A stretch of 64,000 nucleotides of DNA, taken from NCBI GenBank assembly GCA_037577475.1, contig CM075197.1, positions 24,175,150-24,239,149 on the forward strand, written 5' to 3'. Each line of letters starts with the position of its first letter. Positions within the stretch are counted from its first letter, which is position 1. A program made the position numbers and the translations under genes. This document shows, one piece after another, positions 35,001 to 45,835 of this stretch. Source of the DNA: Chaunax sp. Z400 (taxonomy: Eukaryota > Chordata > Actinopteri > Lophiiformes > Chaunacidae). The notes beneath the pieces were generated by a model. The model was given only the letters and a program-made list of their open reading frames with translations, was not told where the DNA came from and did not search any database.

Positions 35001-38000
35001 TGCTGTCTTTTTAAATATGACTCTCCGTTCCTCTAGTTCTTTCATGCTGCCGTTTTGCGCACCCTCCACCTCCCCATCACCGCTCAGTCTTCAAAGTTTC
35101 ACCAACTTCATCATTCATCCGGTTCACCAGGGTCATCAGCCACCACCACCAGTGTCTGGACTCCAAGGGGGGATATATATCTTGCTGCTGCTCATGACAG
35201 ATGCCCTTCGATCTCAATCTAAGAGTCTAAGATTTTCTGACACCAAAGGCTTTTGATGTAATAAACATTCTTATTTACTTCAACCACTAGTCTTTATCCA
35301 GGTTTTCACACCAAAAAAAACCACATCACTTGTTCTTTGGCCATTCCTTGGTACAATTTTAAAGTTTCATAGAAATCTGTTAGCAGGTTTTTGAACTATT
35401 TTGCTAAATGTCAAAACAACAGCCACACAAACAGATATACTGGGCCATAAACATGACCATTTTAGCTCAGACTGGCTGGAAATAGAGTCAAGTGACTAAA
35501 GTAGAATGCCCTCAGATAAACTGGGTTAATGTGATGCACTGAGGGTGCCACATCGTGACTGACTGCTCACTGTATCCGACACCAAACAGGTAATTAGGTG
35601 ACATTTTGGCTTCATGTACAGTACTTAAAATTTGTAGGTGTTTCTATCTACTGTGAATATTAGCATTCAACAGCTTTACTTTGCAGGTTCAGATTTAATA
35701 TTGCACTTAAAATGAGATCATAGAATATGTAAAAAAAATATTGAAAAAGAATATGAACATGTATTAGAATAATATCCTTGATGACACACTGTTTTTTTTA
35801 GACATTAACCACAATGGTTTTAGCACTTTAACACTTGGGCAGGGATCATATTCATACTTTTTAATACTTTTAATATCTGGTTGGATTTTACTGTTAAAAC
35901 TGAACTGACTTAACTTAATGACAGATTTTTTACATTGTGGAAAAACATCTGTATGTGAGGTAACAGTGTGCCACAGTGTAGGCACAGAAAGACACCACGG
36001 AGTGATAACAGGTGGCTGATGAGTGTTTATTTCTGCTGCTGGTGCCATAGATGTCACACCTCAGGTGAGATTATTCTTTCACACTCTCATCCTGTGACTG
36101 CAGACCTCTTCAGCGAACAGAAGCAATAAACAATTCTAGACATCTCTGTCTGAACTTTTTATGTACCGAGACAGACTGGATGTGACAGTGTGAGATCAGC
36201 TTGGCTACAATTAATGGCCAACACACTGAGCTCATCAAGCACGATGACAGGAGAAGTAATGTGATACGACTGATATCGTTTCTTTTCCCAGTTAATAATG
36301 TGATAAATATTTACTTTCAGGAACAGCCAAAACAAATTTATTATGGAACCTATTATTGTGTCACCACAACCTCTGAGTCCATCCATTCATAACTATGTCC
36401 ATAAATCTTTAAACAAGCAAAGATAGAAAGAAAATAGGATATATCATCCCTTTTTTCGCTGAGCTGGTAAAGTACCTGTGTAACCTGAGTGACCTTCTCC
36501 GTGACATTCTGGGTTCGGTCTTTAATCTTGCTGGGTGCAATGATTTCAATCTCGGTTGGCGAAGGAGGTCTCATCCGGTCCGAGCCGAAGGTGAGAGTAA
36601 CCTGAGGGATGCGACCGATGGTCCTGTGTCTCATTAGATCAGAGTCCGACGTGGAGTTCAGAGCGCTGGGCTTCAGATCTGCATCAGAAAACGGCAACAT
36701 CAGCAACTCAAAAGCAGAAGAACGGTAGTGAGATGCAAAATAAAGAAACTGGAACAGAATTAAAATTAATCAAATACCTGAAAATGAAAAATGCATTTGA
36801 ATGATAATGTGATGATGCACTTCTAAATCAGTGCATGTAAAAGAACCTTTATATGATTAGTTTATCTCCTTAATAAATAATAATAACGTGTTTCAAATAA
36901 TAAGTTGAAACACATTATATTTGATGAATATAATATATTTTAATTTCTCTCCAATCCAGCACTGATAACCTGCTTTTAAACATCACTAGTAATCTTATAT
37001 TTCAATCATTTCCTCTTAGATGTTTGCAGTGTCCCAGTCAGACACTCACTGCTGTTGTTTCCAGGCTGACTGTTCCATTCTGCCCTCATGCCATCGACGT
37101 CATCAAGTGATGAGGCGCGTCGCAGGCTTCGGACACTGTCCCGAGAACAGCTCAGAGATAAGGCCCCCCTGGGGAAGGAGATGCCGGGGTCCAGTCGGTC
37201 TGTCAGCAGGGAGCGCTGCTTGATGGAGGACTGGGCCGCAAGAGAGGGAGGATCCAGATCCTGTTCTATCAGAGCCTCTGTCTCAGACTGCATGCAACTC
37301 TCTTTGGACGGGATCCGAAACTCTTTGAGAGGAACCTCCTCGCTGTTTGGCTGCCAGAGACAGAGAGCAAGAGGTCACGTCTCAGATGTAGGAATTAAGA
37401 TTTCTAGTTTTTCTGAACTATTGCTGTCTGTCATATCAGGGCAACCAAACGTTTAGCCTACAGTACAACACAAAATAATGTTTCACTACTGACAAACAGT
37501 CCCAGTAATGCACATTTGCCTGGCTTGGCCCAAAACAGTTGTGGTGGAGGTCTGGAGGTATGTAATACTGTAAGGAAAGGATTCATTAAAACACAAGAGA
37601 AGTACAAACAGAAGTAAGGGGAGAAAGAGAAGCATGAACTCAACAAATGTAGTTCCCCCCCTCATTCTTCTCTTTGGTGCATTTGGGGCTGACGAAAATC
37701 AGCCCGAGAAATTAAAAGAATTCTCACATGAAACGAGTTTGTAGTCTCAAAATAATCTGTGTGCAGAATGTTTGTTACCTTGTGATTTCCATTCATGTGC
37801 GACTAACAGTTAAGTCAGTATAATGTGATAGAAGAAGCAACACACTTAAAAATTCAGCCAGTGTAAAAACCAGGCATAGCAGATATGTAGACTTATTTTC
37901 TTGTATAGATTCTTATGACTGTCACATGTCGGTACAGACTACAGGTAAAAGCCAGGCATGCATACGCAGAGGCATTCTGCATTGTAAGCTCTCTTGTATG

Positions 38001-39456
38001 TGTGGTGAGTGTGTTTGGACCACCTCACCTGCAAGTAGTCCACAACCACACCTTCAAACTGATCCTTGGAAAGTGAGGGTCGTCGCATGGACCGCAGCAC
38101 CGGCAGCCTCATCTTCAACCTGCGATTCTGACCTAAGAGGGAGACTGTGTGATCAGCCCATCCGGGAAATGTAAACTGACTGCATGCAATTAGAATGTCA
38201 ACACTCACCACTATAATGATATATGACACAAACCGATTAATATATATCAATAAAGCAAAATCGTTACACAGGAGCATGCAGTAATTCATACAAATGCAAG
38301 AATTACAAGTATATAGAGGAAGAATCTGTTTCCCTAAATGTGACTGGTTATCATGCAGGTTATACAACAAATGTCAAAGGCATTACAGTAAATCCATCCT
38401 TGGGCGACTCTCTGCCTGAGGCCGGATTTCATGAGAGAACGATCAATCAGCTCCTGGAAGTCCAGGATGAACATGATGACGGCCCCTTCCTCGTTTTTTA
38501 CAGGTACAACGTCCACCAGGCATGGTCTGCAGGCACCTGTGGACACAGACAGAACAGAATAGAATAGAACAGAATAGAATAAATGTTAAAAGGAACAATG
38601 AAAATGAGTTTAGCAGCTCTTCAACAGTGAGCAGTGTTTACAATCAAATTGCTCTGTATATATACAAAGAATAGTACTGTAGATATACTATAATAGTACA
38701 GTAAATATATAAAAATACTGTAACAAAAGGGCAGAATGTATATGAAAAAGGGCAAATGCTAAAAACCTAAAATACAGCAGTAGAAACAGTGCAAAAACAG
38801 TGCAAAGTGACCAGTGCACCAATGCAAATTCACCAGTTTATGTGTGTGGCTTTCAGGATACAGCTTTTGCATAAAAGCTGTCCTTCAGTCTGTTTGTTTT
38901 GATTTTTAAGGCAGGCATCTATAGAAAACAGGAGGCACTCAAAGCATTAGAAGATCTACAGTCACATGCTCTCGTCGAATGAGATGCATCCACTGCCGTC
39001 TCATCTTTTTAATGAGGTCATGCTTTTAAGGAAGGTCATGAGGAAGGAAGGATGGGGAGGGTGAGAAGGAGAGGAGGAGTTATACTTGAAGGGGGGGGGG
39101 GAGTGCGACAGAGCTCAAACACTGGAAGCTAAAAAAAAAAGGCTAAATGAGCAGCAGAGTCAGGTCTAACTTCACTCTGCAATCACTACGGTCTAAAAAT
39201 AGAAAAACATACAGAGGAACAAATGAAAGAAAACCCTGACTTTAATTTAGCCTCCAGTTACAGAAAAGAATCAGCCTGTGAGATCAGTCGACTTGTTCTC
39301 AATTACACTGAATCCATTAGTTTGCATTTATTTCTGGATGTTCACAATAGGAAATAGATGCTTAGCAGATTTGAGCTGGCATGCTGATCACATTTCCATG
39401 ACAACAGCTCTGTAGACTGTACAACCCATGCCCAAACAGCCAAAGTACCAGAAGAG

Positions 39457-39546
<90 letters not shown>

Positions 39547-42500
39547 GCTAGTGTGGGGAAAAACGTTGAGGAGGAAGGTGAGAAGATATTAAAGCCAAAC
39601 CAATGAATCAATACAAATGTTCAAGTGATTGGAACAGGTATGAGAAGAAGTGATAAGTGCTGATACTGCCTGGCTGGCTCAGAGGGAGGGGTGGGGGTGG
39701 GGGGTGGGGTGGGGTGGTGACTCAGTGCAGAGAATACTCTAGATGATTTAAACCCTGATTGTAAAAACCACACTTTGGCTCTAATGGCTGATTTTCAAGA
39801 GTCGATAGTGGTCTGCGAATGGCAGGTTATTGTGAATGGTCACGACACAAGCTTCTTTTTTCTTTTTTTTTTCCTTCCTGATCAATCATGTTGTCCATGT
39901 TTATGTTTGTATGAATATAAACTGAATTTAACTACAGAAATGTGAAATGTTTGAGCATGTTTTGCAACTCTTCTGTATGTTCCTGGAACGAGGCTTCGAT
40001 GGTCATAATGACAAGAATATTAATGTCACCATCATTAATGTGCATCAGGTGGATCCACACTCACACTTTACACCAGGCTGAATGATTAAAACTGAAACAA
40101 ATCCACTGCTCTTAGTCAGACAGACTAAAGGTTTTCTTCAGCCATTAGGAAAATGCCATTTGGATGGATGCCATGCAATTTGGTGCAGACATTTCATGGT
40201 TCTCAGAGGATGCTTCCAAATGACATTGGAGAGCCCCTGACTTTTCCTCTAGCTCCACCCTTCCTAACTGTGGTTCTGGCTCCTTTCACAAAACAAATGC
40301 CTGTGGGAAATTTCATTAATGACTTAAATTCAGCGCTTGCTACCCTCCTTGATTCTCTGCAGATCATACAACATTCATATGATGTTAGTTAGTCTTAACG
40401 CTTGTTGCTCTCAGGATTAGGATCTGTCCAATCAGGTTTCTTGCTAAAGCAAAACAGTGGAACATATGGCTGATTATGGTGACAGTCAAACTGGCCAGAA
40501 GGCTCCTTCTCAGGGATCTGAGATGGCAAATTTCCACACAGGGGTTTGCAATTCTCTACTTTCCTCCTCCCTGTGTTTCATCGTTAATCTCCTTTCCTCC
40601 TGTCTCTTACCTTCCTTAGCGTAGTACAAGATCTCCACCTTGCGTTCCTCAGAGCCAAGCAGGGCCTGAGCCAGCTGGGCCAGGGCGCTCTTCATGGTCC
40701 CGGGCCCCACCAGGAACTGGCAGGTACAGGGCTGCTGCATGATCTCTGCTCTGGCAAAACCAAACATCTGGCAGAAGCCTTCGTTGCAATAGATGATGCC
40801 GCAGTTCTTCATCTGGGCGTTGGCGATCAGAAACTTGCGATCTGAAGAAAAAAACAACACATTTGTGGTATCAAAGATATTTTATACCAATAAAATATTT
40901 TGCGCAGTATTGTAGATTTGCTGGAACATGTTGTCCCATCTGAATTTTAATATTTCTCTGGCCTAATAATATTTCATATATAGGCTTAAAATAAAAGTGA
41001 AAAGGTCAGATTCTGGTCTTCAGTTTTGCCAGAATATTTCCTTACTGCTTTTTAGCTTTATAGGTCAGTACCTGATAAAAATGATCACATTGGACTGATC
41101 AGACTTTTTTAACCGTAGTCTAAAATCATGCTGACTCCATTTGATTTAATTAAATACACTCAAGTACAGGTGTTCAAAGTCTTCAGCGTGGCTCTGTACG
41201 TCTACAGCTGAAGAGGAATTAATGAAGTCCACCTTTCCATTATGCTACTGCTATTACCATCACAATAATGTCCTAAGAGACTGACGGGGAACAGATGGGC
41301 ACTTAAACACAAGAGCTTTCATGGCGTCACACCTGCTCTCATGTAAACTTGTGAGAATTTACAGGTTGTTGAAGTCTGTCAGGATCAGCCTGTAAAATCT
41401 ACCCAACACTTTTTAATTAAACTGCAATCATCCCTGTGACTGCATTGGATTTTAATTAATGGCCTATAATATTTTAATATTAGCTGATGTTATTGTCTTT
41501 CTGATAGATTTTCTCATCTCTATTTATGCTGCATTTAAAGTGAATTCACTTTCTTTGTTTTATTTGGACAGATTGTAATGTCTTGTGCTTAAATGAATCA
41601 TTTCTTCATTTAAGCACAAGTGTCAGCCAACCCAAATACATTTGCCCTGAAATGTTTTGTTTTTTTATGTATGTATTTATTATGCTGTTTTATGTCAAAT
41701 AGACTTCTTGCAGGGAAAAATACTGTTATAAATACAAAAAACTCTCATTGTACAGGAAACAGGAAGCCACAGGTTGGCTGAGCATCTCTGAGTTACTCTG
41801 CTACTCAAAACCTATATATCATTTGTACCTGTTACTGATGACTGTAATGTACATCGCACTAGAGACAGACACTTTTGTTCTAAGCTAATGGAAGAGCTCA
41901 ATGAGGTGAATGAAAAGCATCTACAGATCCCCTGAAACATCTGACTGGGGCTTTTTATTATCCTGTGGTGGAAGTGGGTCAAACACAGATGAGACGAAGG
42001 GACTCTTTTCTTCATCCCTCTTTTTTTTTTTTGAAGTAAATTGGTGAGCTCCTCTGGAGCTGGAGCTGGATATCACATCCTGTCCCAAGTCATTATCTGG
42101 GACTCAAAGTGGAAGCAGTGATCGTCACACAGTTGCTAAGCAGCACCTCTGTGGCACGTGCACTCACCTGGTCATGCACATACATGTGGCTGCGTGATCA
42201 CACAGACATACAGTGGAGCCATAGGGAGTTTTTTTGAAGGAGGTCCACAGATTAAAACATGTTTGGCTCCAGATCTGATAAAACTAAAGCTCATTAGGAT
42301 TTCTCTCTCTCTGTGTTCGGCCAATATCAGATCAGGACCAGGTTATTTTCAGTCTACATCCAACACACTGTGAGTCGTCCATAGGGAGGTACAAATAAGC
42401 AAATGGGACAAGGACAAAAGGAAAAAACTAGTTGGAAAGGTAAACTGAAAGCAGATGTATATCATTAATACTAAAGTAGATGTAGGGTTTTATGTTTTGT

Positions 42501-44383
42501 AGTGTTTGTACAGAATAATTCACATTAAGAAAGAAGAATGATTGATGTCCAGTGTGTTGAGTGTGAGGTGAAATGGGAATTAAAGTGAACCCTCTGTCAA
42601 AACAAGGCATCATCATCCGTGTTTATCACAGGACCTGGTAGTTGCAAGAACAACAGATTTGTTTGCTTTCAAAAATGTGTGAGAACTGGTCCGTCCTCTC
42701 AGCTCATGGAACATGTGAGCTAATGGAACATAATGTGAGGCGTCAAGTGAGCGCTCACACATAAGCACACACATGCAGGGGGCAATAACCCTAAATCAGA
42801 GAAGGATGAGCGCGGCCCCATCCAGATGAGATCTCAACGACACATGAAGAGCGTGTCGGTTTGCCACATGTTAACACAAGGTAATGAAAGAGTCTACACT
42901 GTAAAACTTTCATGCAAAAGTTACATTGGGTTCTGAACAGTATTCTGCTGTATTAATGTCACATAGTGGCATGAAGTAAAGTGCAATGCAATGGAATTTG
43001 GGAGTAATAAAACATGACTACAGCACTTTAAGAGAATGCCATTATTTACGGGAATGCACTGTGAACTTAACTGTAAACAGCTGAGCATGATGGGAAGGTG
43101 AAGGAAAAGTGTGGGGACTTAAATTTGAAAATTAACACACACAGGCTACAACCTGTTGAGCCTTTTGTCACAGATGTACTCCATTAATTCGCCATGGCAT
43201 AGGCCTACTATTATCCCTGTCAGAGCGTAGGATTAGTCACAGTAGTGGTGATTTTTGGCTGGTTTGGGCAGCTGTGGCTCAGGAGGGAGTTTGGTCGGAA
43301 TAGCGAAGTGTCCTATGGGTAAGAACCCAAAAGTGAGTGATTGTGCTCCTATCCTGCCACACATTTGTGTGAATGTGTGAATACTGGCGTTACATAATAA
43401 GGCCCTGTTTACACAACAAGTTTTTTTTTTTTAACCTTTTCAAAACCTTATGTGTTCACATTGTTTCCGAAACGATCCCCGTACACACAAATCCACAAAC
43501 ACAACTGAAAACGCTGTAGCATGTAAGCCAAGGCAGTAGTTGGTGGTGTAACTTTTCAATATCACACCACAGAATAGGATCACAGTGGTGGTTCAGCAAA
43601 AGCTACATTGGAGGAGCGTTAATAAACTCAATAGAGTCTGCAGCACAAACAAAACCGGACAGTCCGACGTTGTATTTTTGTAGCTGTTTGCTGTCTGTGT
43701 ACATGAATAAGGCTTGCAGGAACTGTCATAGGCATAGGCTGTGTCCTCATCATTTTAAGCCAGAGCTGCGTTTTGCACATTTACACGATGGTGTTTTGAA
43801 AAATTTCACTTCACTCTGGAGCCTGTTTTCCAAAGTTAACATTTTCGGTGCCCAAAAAAACGGTGTTCTCATGTAAACAGATGCAGAATGGAACAAAAGG
43901 GTTCCATTTTTGGGTGAAACGGTCTTTGTGTAAATATAAAGTAATTTAAAGACAAAACTGTGACCGGAATTGTGAACTTACAAGATGATGGTAATTTACT
44001 GTAATTTTAATTAATTACTGTAAATTGACAGCAAAAAGTTTTACAGTGAAAATGAACCTGAGCACAATACTGAAAACCACAAGTAAGAATTTTGCGCACT
44101 TTTTTTGCGCGTCTGTTTGGGGCTGCAACTGTAATCAGATTTTATTAAAAGTATTTACATTACATTATTCAACGCTATCAAAAAATGACTTTGGGTGTTT
44201 AAATGTGATAAAATATGCATTTTCTGAGCGATTTAGTGCGATTAGTGGGTGTTTTATCAGGAGGTTCAGGGTCACAACTTATTTCAACTCATTTCATGCT
44301 CACTTACTTTGCTCGTCGAATTTTCTGATGATTGTGTCCAGGTAGGTGTTCTGGAGCGCAACATGACCGCGTCTCACAGGCAT
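23073..44383 (-). CDS. kcnh6: ERG-type voltage-gated potassium channel (KCNH6, Kv11.2)
   Basis: Sixteen coding exons (minus): 44308-44383, 40611-40841, 38387-38536, 38029-38132, 37050-37350, 36485-36678, 29413-29850, 28459-28870, 28031-28230, 26645-26897, 25587-25780, 25202-25301, 24816-25094, 24350-24530, 23923-24136, 23073-23354. They total 3609 bp (about 1202 aa). The N-terminal PAS domain starts MPVRRGHVALQNTYLDTI. S1-S3 are in the 438-bp exon; the S4 (LIGLLKTARLLRLVRVARK), S5 and pore SVGFGN (about residues 611-616) are in the 412-bp exon. C-linker and cyclic-nucleotide-binding homology domain follow (PPGDTLVHSGD, ILGKNDIFGEP). The C-terminus has a coiled coil (SRLELLQSQLNRLETRM) and ends SLPEHLETSAELQDIQRHVS..., as in KCNH6. 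It forms tetrameric plasma-membrane channels. The donors of exons 38387 and 29413 are the least certain; the acceptor at 28870 has a phase-compatible alternative at 28876. Confidence 0.95.
23540..23730 (+). repeat. Teleost dispersed repeat, core agcttcgtttagcataaagactggaaa (copy 2)
   Basis: It shares with the copy at 7,400-7,640 the ordered pieces catgtctgtacagtaa, gcttagc, taaagactggaaa and the following purine-rich text. It lies in kcnh6 intron 15 (23355-23922). Confidence 0.5.
24227..24298 (+). tRNA. tRNA-Cys (GCA), copy 2, inside kcnh6 intron 14
   Basis: It reads GGGGGTGTAGCTCAGTGG at the 5' end and CCAGGTGCCCCC plus T at the 3' end, with anticodon GCA in CTGCAGA. The cloverleaf pairs fully, with a G-U at position 7-66. 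It runs antisense to kcnh6 inside an intron of only 213 bp (24137-24349). A TTTT lies about 14 nt downstream as a possible Pol III terminator. Confidence 0.96.
26385..26545 (+). repeat. Decayed dispersed repeat ending ggaggtatgtgctctactgagtgcc
   Basis: The text tactggatggatttccatgaaactt, then agtgtggatccgaataaa and gaggtatgtgctctactgag, matches a familiar fish repeat layout. A related copy lies at 45,210-45,835, which also ends in ctctactgagtgtccttctag. It lies in kcnh6 intron 10 (25781-26644). Confidence 0.5.
27196..27267 (-). tRNA. tRNA-Cys (GCA), copy 3, inside kcnh6 intron 9
   Basis: On the minus strand it starts GGGGGTATAGCTCAGTGG and ends CTGGGTGCCCCC plus T. The anticodon is GCA. The T-stem is CCCAG/CTGGG, a paired substitution relative to copies 1 and 2, so folding is preserved. 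It is transcribed in the same direction as the host gene. Confidence 0.96.
27879..27950 (-). tRNA. tRNA-Cys (GCA), copy 4, inside kcnh6 intron 9
   Basis: It has the same layout as copy 3, with T-stem CCCAG/CTGGG and anticodon GCA. A D-loop change gives GCTCAGGGGTAGAGC instead of GCTCAGTGGTAGAGC. A TTTT follows within 10 nt on the minus strand, a good Pol III terminator. It sits about 610 bp upstream of copy 3 in host orientation. Confidence 0.96.
30400..30440 (+). repeat. (CAAA)n repeat
   Basis: Tandem caaa units in kcnh6 intron 6, following gggcaaatgaa. Confidence 0.85.
31341..31502 (-). CDS. kcnh6: Candidate alternative first exon of kcnh6, option B
   Basis: On the minus strand an ATG at 31502 with a strong context (G at -3, G at +4) opens 54 codons, starting MGSLLEDSILTPAM and ending CMQERQ. 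The frame closes in phase 0 at a consensus donor CAG|GTGAGG and would join VLSLGAD in frame. An in-frame TAG lies 8 codons upstream. The internal run of T (giving ALFF) and the lack of family similarity argue for caution. Confidence 0.3.
32744..32770 (-). CDS. kcnh6: Candidate alternative first exon of kcnh6 (ERG1b-like short N-terminus), option A
   Basis: On the minus strand an ATG at 32770 (A at -3, and an in-frame TAG 8 codons upstream) opens the frame MSFKHKLQP. It is followed at once by a full-consensus intronic donor, CCT|GTGAGT. The exon ends in phase 0, exactly what the next constitutive exon (VLSLGADVLPEYK) needs, so the product would lack the PAS domain and begin nine residues before VLSL. 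This mirrors the position of the known ERG1b start. No expression evidence can be read from the sequence, and chance is possible for a 27-bp coding piece. Confidence 0.35.
38551..38583 (+). repeat. AGAAT/AGAAC pentamer repeat
   Basis: Tandem agaac/agaat units (agaacagaatagaatagaac...) in kcnh6 intron 2. Confidence 0.8.
38640..38940 (+). repeat. Decayed repeat relic with gtgcaaaaacagtgcaaag and aagctgtccttcagtctgtttg
   Basis: The ordered pieces (cagtgcaaa runs, then ataaaagctgtccttcagtctg) recall a common teleost interspersed repeat. No open frame or terminal repeats remain. It lies in kcnh6 intron 2 (38537-40610). Confidence 0.35.
39458..39544 (+). repeat. Long (GT)n microsatellite
   Basis: About 43 uninterrupted GT units in kcnh6 intron 2, a likely length-polymorphic locus. 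Confidence 0.98.
39684..39717 (+). other. G-quadruplex-forming candidate
   Basis: Six G-runs of 3-6 separated by single A or T bases (starting gggaggggtgggggtgg) in kcnh6 intron 2, on the strand opposite the gene's coding strand. This satisfies the usual four-run quadruplex pattern several times over. Confidence 0.7.
40150..40330 (+). repeat. Decayed dispersed repeat (caatttggtgcagacatttcatgg type)
   Basis: Landmarks in order: tggatggatgccatgcaatttgg, cagacatttcatggttctcagagg and cctgacttttcctctagctccacc. The same family, in the opposite orientation, appears at about 60,520-61,330. It lies in kcnh6 intron 2. Confidence 0.5.
43267..43390 (+). repeat. Internally deleted tRNA-derived SINE relic
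   Basis: It starts gggcagctgtggctcagga, then jumps to cgaagtgtcctatgggtaaga and ends with tttgtgtgaatgtgtgaata. The order matches the SINE family seen at 1379-1478, but the B-box part is missing. Confidence 0.55.
43400..43940. mobile_element. Possible decayed non-autonomous DNA transposon
   Basis: The left part reads ggccctgtttacacaacaag and cgaaacgatccccgtacacac. The right part reads gggtgaaacggtctttgtgtaaatat. These are loosely inverted (tttacacaa versus ttgtgtaaa; gaaacgatc versus gaaacggtc in related contexts). It is a fossil at best, and no ORF is present. Confidence 0.35.
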
Positions 44384-45209
44384 TTTGGCGCTGAGAAAAA
44401 AGACTCCTCCGACACATGAACCTTTATAGTCGTTTTAATATGAATATAAATAAAACAGAGAAGTGATCTGAGGTAAAAAAAATAAAATAAAAATAAAAAT
44501 AAAAAAAAAACGCGAAGAAAACAATCCGCTTCCACTTGGCAGCGGAGCGTCAAGAGCGGCTTGTGATTTCTCTCTGAGGCTGATGGTGAGGGATGAGGCG
44601 CTGGAGGATGAAGAAGAGGAGCATATGGTTGCCAGGCGATGGCAGATGCAGGGTTTTACATGTTAATAATGTGACAAAAAAAAAGAGTAGACTAGGATAT
44701 TGCTAAAGCCATGTGCAACAACACCCACTTAAACAGGAAAAACAAACAGTTTATAAACCGGTTGTCCAGGATCTGGAGTCCTCTGCGCGGTGGAGGGAAC
44801 CTGTTTTGGGAGATGAAGTTGGGAAGAAAAGCTGTGGAGCGCAGGATCTCCAGGATTGTTTTATAATCGCAGATTTCTTCCTCAGGTTTGGACGCTGCAC
44901 GTTAAGACGGCGGAGAAGAAGACGCTCCCGACGGCAGACCCCCCTGGATCCAATGCCCTTCCACCGCCCCCAGGCTTGTCTAGAGCGGCTGTCAGCAGCA
45001 TCAAGTGGTCCAGGGGTAACCACGACAGAAAGGAAGTCAGCAGTGTTGGACTTTCAAAGTAAAAGTAAAATAATTTCTTTATTTTCTCCGAATCCATATC
45101 TATTTAAATAAAAAATAAATGTAAAAGAACATAAATGAAGTTAAAATTAATTTTATTTCAAGAACTCTTAAAGTGGCTGACATAAGTAGTTTTATAAGAC
45201 TTTAAGTTT

Positions 45210-45835
45210 TTTTTTTGACGTGGATCCTGATAAAGGGACAGATCCAGGAATTGTTTTCACTTTCTTTAGCATTGTTAGATGTGTGAGAGGGTTTTTTTTT
45301 CCCCCTTCCCATTTCTGTCTAATACATATAAACTACTTGACGGATTGTGATGAAACTTGGTAGTTGGTAACTTGGTAACTCTTTAAATTTTTGATTGGAT
45401 CTGGAGAAAAGGGCGGATAAAGCTTTGGATTACCATGAAACCAGGTGGAAGGGTGGTGGGCCATGTGCAGAGAAAGAAACCATCAACTTTGGGGCATGGA
45501 TCCTGACAAAGGAGCAGATTGATTTTATTTTTCCTCTTCCTTTGACATACAGATATTATACAGATATACAGATAGGGTTTGTTTTTTTTGCAATTATGTA
45601 TGGAAATTTGGTGGAGGAGTGGGGCATGTGCCAAAGACGCATTGCATTTAAATCCAGATAAAGGGATGGATCCATGATTTTTGTTTTCACTTGCTGTAAC
45701 AGTACATGAAGGGCAGCTATTTTGATGGCACACATGTCTTGTTGGAATTTGGATTAGGGTTTAAATTAATCAGAAGGGACTGTTGACCCTTGCAAAGGCT
45801 TGGCTCTACTGAGTGTCCTTCTAGATCTTCTATTC
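45210..45835 (+). repeat. Decayed dispersed repeat, partly duplicated
   Basis: The motif gtggatcctgataaagggacaga...tttcactttc recurs three times in variant form (about 45,221, 45,495 and 45,655). The segment includes ttgacggattgtgatgaaacttgg and ends ctctactgagtgtccttctag, like the copy at 26,385-26,545. Confidence 0.55.

Larger units (their letters stand above)
29851..36475 (-). other. kcnh6: Large kcnh6 intron 6
   Basis: This 6.6-kb intron separates the exon ending NVTEKVTQ from the exon starting VLSLGADVLPEYK. In mammalian KCNH2 the alternative ERG1b first exon lies in the equivalent intron. Two candidate alternative first exons are listed separately. Other content: a CAAA microsatellite (30,400-30,440), a GC-richer block at 34,180-34,620 with long open frames on both strands, and a decayed repeat-like stretch at 35,330-35,460. 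Confidence 0.6.
40842..44307 (-). other. kcnh6: kcnh6 intron 1
   Basis: A 3.5-kb intron between the short first coding exon and the main PAS exon. It contains a SINE relic at 43,267-43,390 and a possible transposon at 43,400-43,940. Otherwise no coding exon or RNA gene was seen. Confidence 0.6.

Noticed and set aside
39342..39611. ORF rich in HTHTHT
   Set aside because: Translation of the GT/CA microsatellite.
44713..45111. 132-codon ORF with RRRRRRRSRR upstream of kcnh6
   Set aside because: No domain, no splice-phased partners, and an overlapping minus-strand ORF of similar length; probably chance in a GC-rich promoter flank.
45383..45733. 116-codon minus-strand ORF
   Set aside because: It lies within a decayed dispersed repeat whose units recur nearby.
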